DNA from: Scatophagus argus
Lineage: Eukaryota > Chordata > Actinopteri > Scatophagidae
DNA length: 64,000 nucleotides
Assembly (NCBI RefSeq): GCF_020382885.2
Contig: NC_058493.1
Location: 20,333,499-20,397,498, forward strand
Reading direction: 5' to 3'
The notes under the pieces are model-generated. The model saw only the letters and a program-made list of their open reading frames with translations. It was not told the origin of the DNA and did no database searches. Each line of letters starts with the position of its first letter. Positions within the stretch are counted from its first letter, which is position 1. Both the position numbers and the translations under genes were made by a program. Shown here piece after piece: positions 28,726-40,262 of the stretch.

Positions 28726-31700
28726 ATGAAACGAGGTCTTCAAGGGATTGAGCAGGAAGACGGAGGCGGCACCAGCGGTGAGTCTCAGGAGACTCCTAAA
28801 CGGTCCTGTAAGCAGAGGAGGGAGAAAGATTTGAAGGAGGAGGGAGCCCGCTGGGAGTGTCTGCCACAGGAGATTCTGCTCCTCATCTTCCAGTACCTGC
28901 CTCTCCTGGATAGGGCCTACGCCTCTCAGGTACCTGTGTCATAATGAGCCATGAGTGAGGCAGTGCTACTTGTGGCTCATTCTAAATGGTCAGATAGCTT
29001 TTATCTTGGGTGGCTCCTAGCTGTGGCGCAGCACTGTCATAAGTTATTGTCCTTTCATTGATCTTATTTCAGACTGCAGTATTTATCTTGGCCTACGTGA
29101 AATAACTAGGCAGGCTCTTAACAGTGAACCAGGACAGAATAAACACACCAGCATGCACTCATACAGGATGTTTTTCTGTTGCAACAGGTTTTTTTTTTCT
29201 CTCAGCATTTGTGGAGAGAGAGACCATTTGTCTGTGGGTAAATCAAAGGTTTCTGTTCTCTCCCGTGAGTCACATTTTGTCAGCCTGCCTAGGGATTCTA
29301 CAAGCAGCTTTTGGCCACAAGCTTTCTTTCTAAAATAATGCTAATTGGAAATAAGATTTCATTGCAAAAGATTTTCCTAAGCACTAAGTGCTCAAATTAT
29401 TCAGTTTGCTGTTAGCTTTTTAGTTAAGCTTAACCAGATGAAGAATGTATAAATTTCCCCTCAGGGATCAATACAGTCTCATCTTACCTTATTTTGATTT
29501 AATTGGTGTTGTCATAGGTGTGCCGGGGCTGGAATCAGGCTTTTCACATGCCGGAGCTGTGGCGCTGCTTTGAATTTGAGTTGAACCAGCCAGCCAGCTC
29601 CTATCTGAAGGCTACACACCCAGACCTCATCAAACAGATAATTAAAAGGCACTCCAACCATCTGCAGTATGTCAGCTTCAAGGTATGAACTGGGTTCGTG
29701 GCTAGAAAGGTTAATACGAGGTGACATGAATTCTTCTGTTCAAGTTAAAGTGTCCCTGGCTTTTTGTTCTCTTTCCCTGTGCTGCTCAGGTGGACAGCAG
29801 CAGAGAGTCTGCAGAGGCAGCGTGCGACATCCTCTCTCAGCTCGTGAACTGTTCATTGAAAACACTGGGGCTCATCTCCACAGCCAGGCCCAGCTTTATG
29901 GAGCTGCCCAAGGTAAGCCTCAGCAAGATCCTTATTTCTCTGTGGCTTTATCTAGAGCCAGAGCTTAGATGCTGCATTATCTTGACAGTCACCTAGTGCC
30001 ACAAGCTTTAGATCACTGCTACAATTGTGGTATTACAAAATTTACTTTATTATCGTGATTACATTGCTCAGACATGAGTTTCACTGAACTGTAACATACT
30101 GTAGGCATGTAGCAATTTCACCGCAAAGCAAATGTGCAATGGAAGTAGACTGCAGTCGCTAACTACATGTTGAAATCTCATTAATGTCTTGATAAATGAA
30201 ACAAGGATTTTGTTTACTAAGGAAAAGCGATGACGTATTGTTTCTCTCTTTTGCTCTGTTCAACAGTCACACTTCATTTCAGCTCTGACAGTGGTTTTTG
30301 TCAACTCCAAATCCTTATCCTCCCTGAAGATTGATGACACACCTGTGGATGACCCCTCCCTCAAAGTTCTGGTGGCCAATAACAGCGACACCCTCAAACT
30401 GCTTAAAATGAGTAGCTGCCCTCATGTTTCACCTGCAGGTATAGACAAATAGAAGGATTGATAGGTATTAGGGTTCTTGCTGGTTAATAATGATTAATTG
30501 ATTGAATTAGGCCACGCAGCAAGAGGGTTCCAGGTTCGAAACATGCACATTAGGTTAACTGGCTACTGTACATTGCCCCTAGGTGTGAGTGTGTGCGTGT
30601 GTATGGTTGTCTGTCTTTGTGTGTCAGACCAGTCCAGGGTGTACCCTGCCTCTCGCCCGTAGTCAGCTGGGATCGGCTCCAGCCCCCCTGCAACCCTGAC
30701 GGATAAAGCAGGTGTAGAAAACGGATGGATGGATGATTGAATTATTATTATTACTCTCTGGAACATCAGTTCTGCCCTGTGATGTTTTTAGCAGCTGTTA
30801 ACGATTTAGGTGCATCTGGGGGAGGTTAAAGGAATATAGATAAGCGCATGTATTAACAGTCGAGGAGTTAACTGGACCAAAATTACTTGAAAGATTGAAT
30901 AAATGTAGATGTGAGGGGACACTGATATCAAAATGCAGATATTTTAGAGTTTTTAATTAAGTTGTGATGACACATTAATGCAATAAATCTCTCAGCAAAC
31001 AAGAGTCTAAAGGCTGTGGGCCAACATTACAACATTACTCCAACATTACTTCATCTTTTTCTCTCTGCTCCGCCTCAAACAGGCTGTGTACGTCTATAGT
31101 CTCCTATGACTTACTTTTCTCTCTGTCCCAGGCATCCTGTGTGTGGCTGATCAGTGCCACGGCCTGAGAGAACTGGCTCTCAACTATCATTTGCTGAGTG
31201 ATGAACTTCTCCTCGCCCTCTCCTCAGAGAAGCACGTTCATCTTGAGCACCTTCGCATCGATGTGATCAGCGAAAATCCCGGCCAGCAGTTTCACACCAT
31301 CAAGAAGAGCAGCTGGGATGCCATGGTGCGCCACTCTCCAAAATTCAATCTGGTCATGTACTTCTTCCTCTATGAGGATGAGTTTGGCCCTTTCTTCCGC
31401 GATGAAATCCCTGTTACGCATCTGTACTTCGGCCGCTCTGTCAGTAAAGATGTGCTGGGTCGCGTCGGGCTCACTTGCCCGCGTCTGGTCGAGCTGGTGG
31501 TGTGCGCCAATGGGCTGCGGCCGCTGGATGAAGAGCTGATCCGCATTGCCCAACGCTGCACGCAGCTGTCCGCTATCGGTTTGGGAGAGTGCGAGGTGTC
31601 CTGCAGCGCTTTCGTGGAATTTGTCAAGATGTGTGGAGACAGGCTGACGCAGCTATCCATCATGGAGGAGGTTCTCGTCCCGGATCACCGCTACGGGCTT

Positions 31701-31772
31701 GATGATATCCACTGGGAGGTGTCAAAGCACTTGGGTCGCGTCTGGTTCCCAGATATGATGCCTACCTGGTAG
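28726..31772 (+). CDS. fbxl3: F-box/LRR-repeat protein 3 (cryptochrome ubiquitin ligase receptor)
   Basis: Substrate receptor of the SCF ligase that targets CRY1/CRY2 for degradation in the circadian clock, acting in the nucleus. Exons 28726-28929, 29518-29682, 29790-29912, 30267-30438 and 31132-31772 join in phase to give 434 residues (human 428). Basic, glycine-rich N-terminus ([15 protein letters not shown] ... [10 protein letters not shown]); F-box at about 42-90 ([29 protein letters not shown]). Nearly invariant LRR blocks follow: [80 protein letters not shown] and [20 protein letters not shown]. The protein ends PDMMPTW; the terminal Trp is the residue known from structural work to enter the cryptochrome flavin pocket. 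Teleosts may carry more than one fbxl3 copy and I cannot say which this is. Confidence 0.96.
30500..30745 (+). repeat. fbxl3: Teleost SINE-like repeat in fbxl3 intron 4
   Basis: Contains gggttccaggttcgaaac (B-box-like), gtccagggtgtaccctgcctctcgcccg, agtcagctgggatcggctccagc and the tail ggataaagcaggtgtagaaaacggatggatgg. I recognise this as a very common teleost repeat. A copy of its 5' portion lies in reverse at 52588-52790. Confidence 0.75.
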
Positions 31773-32200
31773 AGCCCTGTGAGAAGATTCAAGTTGTGTC
31801 CAGGTTATTGTGAGTGTGTGAGTATGTGTGTCACTTTGAGAAATATGTTTTTTGAAACACCCCTCATCTCTCATTGAGGAAAGGTGCCCTTTCCCAGGCA
31901 ATGCTATTATGCATTTGTGTTTTTCTCCCCGAGGGCGTGAAGAAATTACATAACTTTGAGTTTTGATGTGATGGAAACATGTAAAATTGATTCCAACTCT
32001 GCCATGCCGTTCACGCATGTATACAATTTTTATATTTATATGTATATTTATATCTAAATGTATTTGTTTGCTGTCACTTATGACATTTAGCACCTTGTTT
32101 AATGATACCCTGCAGACTGGCTAGGTGTGGTGTTTTGGGAGTTTTCAGGGGTGAATTATTGGGAATGTCTGGCATTTATTGGGGATAAATGGTAATAAAT
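31773..32200 (+). other. fbxl3: fbxl3 3' UTR (proximal)
   Basis: No coding signal follows the TAG at 31770-31772. The first AATAAA is at 32193-32198 (ggtaataaatg). Longer 3' UTR forms reaching further right cannot be excluded. Confidence 0.45.
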
Positions 32201-35200
32201 GTGAGGGTTATTTTCTTTACACAGCTTGTCTTTATCATATTATATGCAGACAGATAACATACACATTTCAGCGTGTGATGAGTGGGGATAAGTACAAATG
32301 CCTCTAAATCAGAAATTACAATTACAGTCAGATACAGAGTTTCATTTGTGTAAAGTAACTTGACAAAGCAATTCATTCAGCAGATCATCATCACCACACT
32401 GAAAGCAAAATAAGGTCAGGCAGTATAGAAGTTTAGAAAATGGAAAAACACAGAGTGCATGAATTTGATGGGGATACTCACCATTATAAGCTAAGATGTT
32501 TTGTTGATATTAAGTTAATTGTGCTATAAACAGCATAATATCATTCATAATATTGGTGGCAGTTAGCTATCATGTCTGCTCAAGCTGGTCCCTAAAGGAA
32601 ACAGATGTGTAAAATTGTGTTCTCATCAAGTTATTTACACATCGGAGAGACGAAAAGCCACTTCTGAGTCAAGCTGGAGCCCTTTAGCAGCTCGCAGGTC
32701 TCATGCACTAACATGCATGTGCTTCTGGCCTGAAGAACAGAACAAAGGACAGAGAAGCTCCAGTTACAAGATGCTCAGTGGGAGTGGGGACTGCTCAGGA
32801 CGCCATTACTGCATAACCTTTACATAACAAGTAGTTATTTGTTCAAAATGCAAATAGAACCTTTAAAATCACAGCGATTGCCATGATTAACTGTTATGTA
32901 GAATTTCTGAGTTTTTCTTTCTTTGTTTTCTGACACTTTTTAACCGTGTTAATGACACATGGTGACGCTACAAGAATAAGAACATTTCATTAAGGAGGGA
33001 CATTCACCCTATGCTTTATTATAGATTGAGCGGTTGATCACATAGTGCAAAAGGATTACATATTGACTAACTACGGTTTTTGTGTTTTGGTCTCCATGTG
33101 TCATCTCCTGCCTCCTTTCATTGTGTTTGTATTTGATGTCTTTGTTAGTCAGTGCATCTCATCTGGAATTGTAGAACTGGCTCTTTGTCTGTCCTGATAT
33201 GCACAAAGCTAAAGACAGCCTCATCTCTCCTTTTCAATGGACAGCTATTTCTGACATGATGATTTACTTTGGCCACAATCTTCGTAGTCTGTATATACTA
33301 TGTATATAAATATACCAGAGTGATGTTTTAATGTATTTTTGTGGAATGTACAGTAACTATATTTCTGCATTGCCTGACCCATTTATTGCAATTGTAAATA
33401 TCAGAGTGTTGTATTGCAAAACAAATGGGAGAGAGAAACTTTAACTGTGGATGTCATAAATTTGTACATTTATCCTACTGATGCACTTTTATTCTAATGA
33501 AGGAGCTGCAAAGTTGAAAGACATGAAATTAACAGATTTTGCAGCCAAATACTGATAAATTTTGGCAGTGATCACTTCATATATCACTTCAGTGAATCAC
33601 CCTTGCTAATGAACTTGCTTCTTATGGAATAATTTTTTTATTCTAACAAACTTGTTTCCATCTTGCGGGCAAACCAGGCCTTGCCAAACTCAGCAGGGAA
33701 ATCTCTGATCTGCATAGTTACATATTTTCCAACATTTTGAGCTCCACGAAATTACATTGGCAGGAGTAATTGTTTAAATATTGACAAGAGACGCAAAAAT
33801 CATTCTGGAAATCACTGTGTTTGACAACACAGTAATAGTCTCTACAGTCAGTAGTTAACATTAGAAAGATTCAAACTGCAAACAGAAGGAGATCTCAGAT
33901 TGATGGACTGGTTGATATCGACGCAGTTTAAGTCATTAATGTTCATTGAAGTTTGTAAACACAGCAGAGAAATGGCCCACATTTTCACTTATGATCAATT
34001 GACAAACACACAAAATACTAGTTTTCTGTCTTCAAGATAAAAGAGCTTTATCGTATGTGAATTTAGCTCAGATTTATATAATAACATAATTAAGGAATGA
34101 GAATTTAAAGGCTAGTCTGAGGCTGCACAGTTATGATGCTGAGGCTGTTGAACGAGCGACTGGCTGGCCTACAGCAAGGACGATTTTTACAACTTAAATC
34201 GATCGTGGCACTTTAGTCTTACATCATGTTCATCTCGTGCATAAAAGGAATAAGTGAGACATTATCCAGAAACTCCAGTACTAATTTGGATGCGGAGACT
34301 AATGTAAATTGATGAACATATGAAAATCATGGTCTCAGTGAAATCATTGTGTAGCCATAAAGACGAGACAGTGTGGCAGCTGAATGTTGATGCAACTGAA
34401 TGTTTGTCTGAATGTCTCAGACCGAAATATTTATGTCCCTTGTTTTGTTGCAGCAGATCGAAAGAATGGTAGTTTGAAGATGTGTTAAGGTGGACTTATC
34501 AGGATGTCGTTTCCTGTGGACTCGCTGAACGATTACACCTTTGGAATGTGCAATGAAAGAGATCCTGTAAATCATTATGTTCGGTTAAAATGGATTGTTG
34601 TCTTACAGGGTTTGTATTCATCCTTTTTTTAAGTGTAATTTGCTTGCAGATGTTGAAAAACTCACATCACATTAATATTTCTTAAGTTGCCCTCTAATCG
34701 GGACCCGTCATGTCTTAATTTTATGTTTGTTGTTTCTGAAGTTCAGAATGGCCTGGCAATGGACTTTATCCTTCACTGACTTAGGGTACATTTTATTGTG
34801 TATTTCAAATACCATGCCCATAGCTGGTTAATATTAACTGCATTTGTATTCAGTGCTTATAGATGATTATTGTAATATTCAAGAATAAGCTGAGTAAAGG
34901 TTGTGGGTTTTTGTTTTTTTTAGAGAGAGTACAGTGACCGTGTGTGTTTGTACTTTAGTTCAACAAGGCTGCATTGTACTGAGATGATTTATTCGAAGGT
35001 AACCTCTTGTACTTTTCCCAAAGACATGTAATATTCGAGTAAATTTCATAGCCACATTAAAGACGCCTGTTTGAGTATGTATTCCATGTCTGAATTATAA
35101 ACACAACACTGTTGTTTTATTTAGTGATGTATTTTGGCTTTTGTTGCACAGTTTTATGGTTTCCAGACAGCAACATCTGATGAGACCTGAACCGAGTCTG

Positions 35201-37680
35201 ATTTGTTCTTAACAGTCATATTGTTCTGGGGCGTGGAACACATCAACTTAGTCATCAGGATTTATTTTTACACACCCTCAATATTTTGATCCACAGTAAG
35301 CCTTAATGAATTTAGATTAGTATATTTGTTCAACGGGAGGATGCCTCATGCTAAAACAAGGGACTGTTTGTCAATCAACAAGACTATTAATCTACTTTGC
35401 AGCCCTGCTAGCGGCTGTGTGAGAGTGTACATTGACATGGCGGGGCTTTGAGCTAAATGCTAATACCAGCAGTACATAATGGTGGTGTTAACATGCTGTG
35501 TAACGGTGTGAGCATGCTAACGTCCATCCGATATTGTCAAGATTCACTCAAAACCACAAATATTAACCTCATGGTGACAGCAGAGGAAATGTCTGGGATT
35601 CACCAACTTCACAGGGATTCATCTTCTAGGGTCAAACCGAGGTATTTCAGTTTGAGCAGAATGGTAGGCCAACAGTTAATGTCTTTTAAGGAGCATTTAC
35701 CCTAACAACTAAAACCTGAATTAGTGGCTATGTGTTTGTCTTTGCTTCTCAAAAGTTTTATTTACACAAGTTTTGTTTTTTTTTCCTTCCTTTTGGTCCA
35801 AACCTCAGCTGGATCTTGCATTCCCTCGCTCCTCTGCTCTGCTTTCACAGGACATAAAGGTGATTCACACCCACGTTTAAAAAAGCCTTGACATCATCTC
35901 TGGGCAAACCACAACCTTTTTGGCAAACCATACGTGGACTGACTCAGACTTACTGTAACTCAGTTTAAAGAACCCAAAGACTAAATCAACCAGCTGCGTG
36001 GAATTACTTTACATAATAAAAAAAAAAGCAAATCAATAACACAGCTAAGGCTTTGTTTTGATCACATTTGGGATATAGCATTGGAGCATGAGAAACGTGG
36101 TTATTCACATCCCTGTTTATGTGGTCATAACTGTAGACAGGTTTCTTATTGTCGTCCTGCAGGTGTGTCTCGATTCCTCAAAATCTCAGACACTCATTTT
36201 TAAAGCCGATGATGAACGCAATTAAGTTTCTACCAGCGCAGACTCTGCTGGATTTAGCTTGTCCATCGGATCACCAGTATTCAAGAGCAACAATACAAGA
36301 GTTTAATCATCAGCTGCATTTTAATCTTCACCACCTCAGTTATTTAGTAATTACAGTATGTGACATGTCCACATTTATACAACATGAGAAATTAGACGGT
36401 AGTCAATGAAGGAGGCAAAAAATTTAACTCTGGGTTTACGTATGAGCAAACTTCATCAGCAGATGAAATTATACAACTTAAGTACATGTATGGTACTTTT
36501 AAAATGTGGATAAGAGATATTGTGACCTTGCAAAGGTCAAGATCCATCCTCCACTTTCAATTTACAGAATCCTTCATATAAACATATAAAAGCTCTCTGT
36601 CAGATGTGGTGAAGGGGACCATTCTGCGAATTCTATTAGTAATGGCCTTCAAATGATTACATAGAGTGAATAACACATCCATAAAATTACAAATCTATAA
36701 AATCAAATCAAAGCAATGAAATCATGTTCATGTGTTGGCTTGAACTGCTGTCAAAGTACAGTTTTGTTAGAGACTGCTTTAGGATGTAAGACCTATTCTA
36801 TCTATGATTTTTTTTTCAATTTGGAGAGAGGTTGTTTTAGTTCACACCTAGAAAGTGGACTTTATTGGATCCAAGTCTGCAATGCTTTTTATGGCCTTGT
36901 ACAGTTCTTCCTTTTTGTGCCCTTATCCTCTCTCCTTTAAGCCTTTTGGGGTCATGGTGACATGAAACACTGTGCAAAACATCTTATGTTGAATGTAGAG
37001 ATGCTATTAGTTTCTTTTTAATTCTACCACGTAAAGGCTGGATTATTGAGTTAAGCTTCAAACATCGCTGTGAGGAAATTGGGTCATTACAGAGGAAACG
37101 GACAGAATGTAATATGATACCGGTAAATGTTATTTATACTGCACTTGCCATTAAAGCAGAGTGCTTTCAAAGCAGGTATATAAACAACAGGAAACATGAG
37201 GACATAAAAACACGCACAAGCAAGACAGGACATATTCAAAAGCTCCATTAAGTGAAATCAGATAGAAGACATAACTTGCACAGTGGTGCTGTCGGACATA
37301 ACTTGTGCTGTCTCCTGCTCCACCCATAGCTAATTAAAATTTTAAGTCTTAGGATTTAGCGAGACACTAAATGATATTTCTTAAGCAGGAACAAGTAGCT
37401 CTTCACATATGGACTGCGAGCTGATGAATTCAGATTTCTGATGTACTTAAATCCTCATTATTCTATTATTCCAAACACAGTTTGTAAGCTTCATGGAGAA
37501 TATCAGCTGTCCAGATCTTATAACTCTCTGTAGAAGCATTCAAACATTTATTTTTTGCCAAAACAGTCATTCTCTTGTTTCTAAAAAGAGGAAAGTTGAT
37601 TAGGAGTGAGCTATCAAAACACACCTGAGAGGAAACTGATAAATCATGGACCTTTTTAAAGAGTTGGTGTCAGTTTGCAA
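32201..37680. other. Non-coding spacer after fbxl3
   Basis: Both strands show only short AT-rich ORFs with no recognisable domain or plausible exon chain. Part may be extended fbxl3 3' UTR; attaaag near 35057 is a weak polyA-like signal. It holds one recognised repeat (35400-35660). Confidence 0.5.
35400..35660 (+). repeat. Percomorph interspersed repeat (ATGCTAAC-rich)
   Basis: Contains gctttgagctaaatgctaa, taacatgctg and gtgagcatgctaacgt, the hallmark of a repeat I know to be abundant in percomorph genomes. Its expected downstream text (tggatggattgtcatgaaatttggtcca) appears separately at 62637-62666. Confidence 0.55.
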
Positions 37681-37689
37681 CTGGCTGAG

Positions 37690-38045
37690 ATGCTACATGG
37701 TCTAGAGGTTGGAGAAGCGGCTTGTGATCGGAGGGTCATCGGTTCGATTCTCCCACCGGCGGGCAGGAAAAATTTGGGTGTGGTGGAGTGATTAATCCGA
37801 AAAATGCCCCCCCCCCCCCCCCCTCCATTAGCTGGCTGATGTGCCCTTGAGCAAGGCACTTAACCCCCAAATATGCTCCCCGCGCTTCTCGTGTGCTCGT
37901 GTGTGTGTTGCACTGCATGTAATTTGCCGGGTGTTGCATGTGTGTGTTCAACTAAGGATGGGTCAAATGCAGAAGACAAATTCAGTGTGTGTATGTAAAA
38001 ATATATATACTGTCAATAAAGCTGATTCTTCTTCTTCTTCTTCTT
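37690..38045 (+). repeat. tRNA-derived SINE
   Basis: A-box-like tggtctagaggttgg is followed by a B-box GGTTCGATTCT at 37741-37751. A poly-C run lies at about 37807-37822. The teleost core gatgtgcccttgagcaaggcacttaaccccca follows, and the element ends ctgtcaataaagctgattc(TTC)n. A tRNA-like head, conserved body and simple-repeat tail are the SINE architecture. Confidence 0.8.
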
Positions 38046-38509
38046 TGAATCTTTTGTACTGTATACTGCGCAGTAACAAAGTTTAATTTAAAGCCTCTAT
38101 ATATGCTGACAAAAGTGTTGTTTTGATCAGTCAACCCTCCTGACTGTCCTGGCATGCTCAGAAGGTGAGTGTTCAAATCTTTGGACTAGACATCGCATTT
38201 ACAGGAAGAGAAATCTATGAATCAGTTTAACCTATCATAAATATTATTAGAAATAATGATAAGCAGCCTAGGAACTTAACTTTTGGCAAATATTACATTG
38301 ATGTTTAACTGATAGACACACCCAAAATGAAAATCTGATCTATGTGATCTATATGTTAAAGGGTTACATGTTTACGTAAATGGACAATAATGGTCTTTTA
38401 CGATTTCGTTTTATACATATTGATAATCATGCATTCAACAGAACAAAAACATAGCATGTGATTTCAGCTATTATGGCTTTATATGTTACCATATCAGTTC
38501 GAACTATGT

Positions 38510-39175
38510 AACGATCAAAGATCAAGGAACTTTTATTGTCATACCGGGAGCAATAGGTAGGGTATAAAAAAAATATGAAATGAAAAGTTGAATAAAAAAA
38601 TAGAAATATAAGCTAAGAAAAAAATAAAATATATAGTCTAAGAGACAAATACAAAAAATATAAAAAACCTAAACATTCTGAGAAAAAGAAATAAATAAAT
38701 AAGAAGCCAGTTTAGCATGTGCAGCATAAATATGCATGTACAAGTGTGTGCTAGTGTGAGGTAGTTCAGGAAAGTAGTCCGTATTGCACTTGTAAGGCCA
38801 ATTGCACTTGTAGTTGTAGTATTACACTTGTGCTTGTAGTATTGCACTTGTGCTTGTAGTATTGCACTTGTGCTTGTAGTATTGCACTTGTGGGTGTAAA
38901 GTGTTTTTAGTGCAGGTTTGTGTTGACGGGGGTGGGGGGGCGGGGGTGCCTGGTGGTCTTGGTCCAGATGCCTGAGGGGAGGGGTTGGAAGAGGCCATGT
39001 GCAGGATGGGTAGAGTCCTTCATGATGCAGAGGGCCATCCCCCTGCATCGTGCTGTGTAGAGGTCTGAGGTGGTGGGGAGTCCTCTGCACAGCCTTCCTC
39101 TCAGCAGCGGTGCAGTTGCTGTGCCACAAAGTGATGCAGGTGCAGAGGACGCCCTCCACCGTGCAGTGCTAGAAG
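38510..39175 (+). repeat. Interspersed repeat with internal 20-bp tandem array
   Basis: Starts aaggaacttttattgtcatacc. An array of a 20-bp unit, tgcttgtagtattgcacttg, spans about 38795-38890. It is followed by a GC-richer tail (ggtggtcttggtccagatgcctgag ... gatgcaggtgcagaggacgccctcca) that I recognise from other percomorph sequences, class unknown to me. The 173-codon minus-strand ORF here follows the repeat and is not a gene. Confidence 0.55.
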
Positions 39176-39441
39176 CACACAGGCCACAGTCAGGGAAAAA
39201 AGGAGCATTGTGGGTGATTGTCAATTTGTTTTGCAAAATATTTGAAAATAAAATGATCTCACTAACTAAAATATGTTTTCGTTTATTATGAAGTCGGAAT
39301 GTTTGAACATAAAGTATGCCTAAGTATTACAAAGATTTATTCCATCTTTTTTTTTTTAATTCAGTCCAATATATGGATGGATGTCTAATTAATATATCTT
39401 TTATATATATAACTAATTTCATTTATCATACTATCATATAT

Positions 39442-39844
39442 ACTATATAGGCAAAAGTATTCAGACACACCTTTTTATTATTAACTTTATGGTGCTGTTT
39501 TTCATTGGTTGGGGAGCCTGTTGCTCAAAGCAAGCTCCATAAAGACATGGTTGTATCTTGGATGAGTTTGGTGTGGAAGAACTTGACTGGCCCACACACA
39601 CATGCCCTGACCTGAACACCTTTGGGATGAACTGGAACTAGAAAGATTGTGAGCCAGGCCTTTTTGTCCAAAACCAGTGCCTGACCTCACAAATGCTCTG
39701 CTGCATGAATAGGCAAAAGAAATCCTACAGAAACACTTCAGAAATCTTGTGGAAAGCCTTCCCCCTAAGAGTGGAAGCTGTTAAGGCTGCAAAGGGGGGC
39801 ATCAACTCCGGTGTCAGGTGTCCCAATACTTTGGTCTATTTAGT
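39442..39844 (-). mobile_element. Non-autonomous DNA transposon with terminal inverted repeats
   Basis: Left terminus actatataggcaaaagtattcagacaca and right terminus tgtcccaatactttggtctatttagt are inverted copies. The internal segment ctgacctgaacacctttgggatgaactgga is the reverse complement of tccagttcatcccaaaggtgtttgatgg in the 56965-57473 element, so both belong to one family. There is no intact transposase. Confidence 0.75.
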
Positions 39845-40262
39845 GGATTTCAAATCAAGCTGTCCGTCTGTGTGTATGTCTCTGTGTTGTATTGTTTTGG
39901 ATCTTGAGTAGAGACAACAATGTCTGCCCTCTAGCTATGTATTTTCTATATATCCGCATTATCAGGCTTCTCTATGGGACTACCGCCCGTATGCCCAGGG
40001 TGATGAGGATTTTTAAGATCTAGTCCGACCGACGCAGATTTACAAAGTTGATGATCTTAAACTTCCATGGACACTCCCCGGGTGGGCTGGGCGGCCAGAA
40101 GCTGCTGCCAGCTCAGCTACGAAGCTGGGAGGAGACCACGCAGGGTAGGACAAGTCTGCTTTCCCTTGAAAACTTTGGTTTGGTTGGTAAGTGATAGGAA
40201 TTAGCACACCAGTTTATTTAAATTTACTAGCTACGTTTCCAAACCTGTCCTGACGAGAGGTG

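Noticed and set aside
38638-39159. 173-codon minus-strand ORF
   Set aside because: It runs through the 20-bp tandem array and the tail of an interspersed repeat. The QVQYYKHKCNTT-type text is a translation of the repeat.
40041-40141. Alternative lims1 N-terminus starting MILNFHGHSPGGLG
   Set aside because: Its only nearby donor (acgcagg/gtagga) ends in phase 1, whereas exon 41239 needs phase 2. More likely 5' UTR or spacer.
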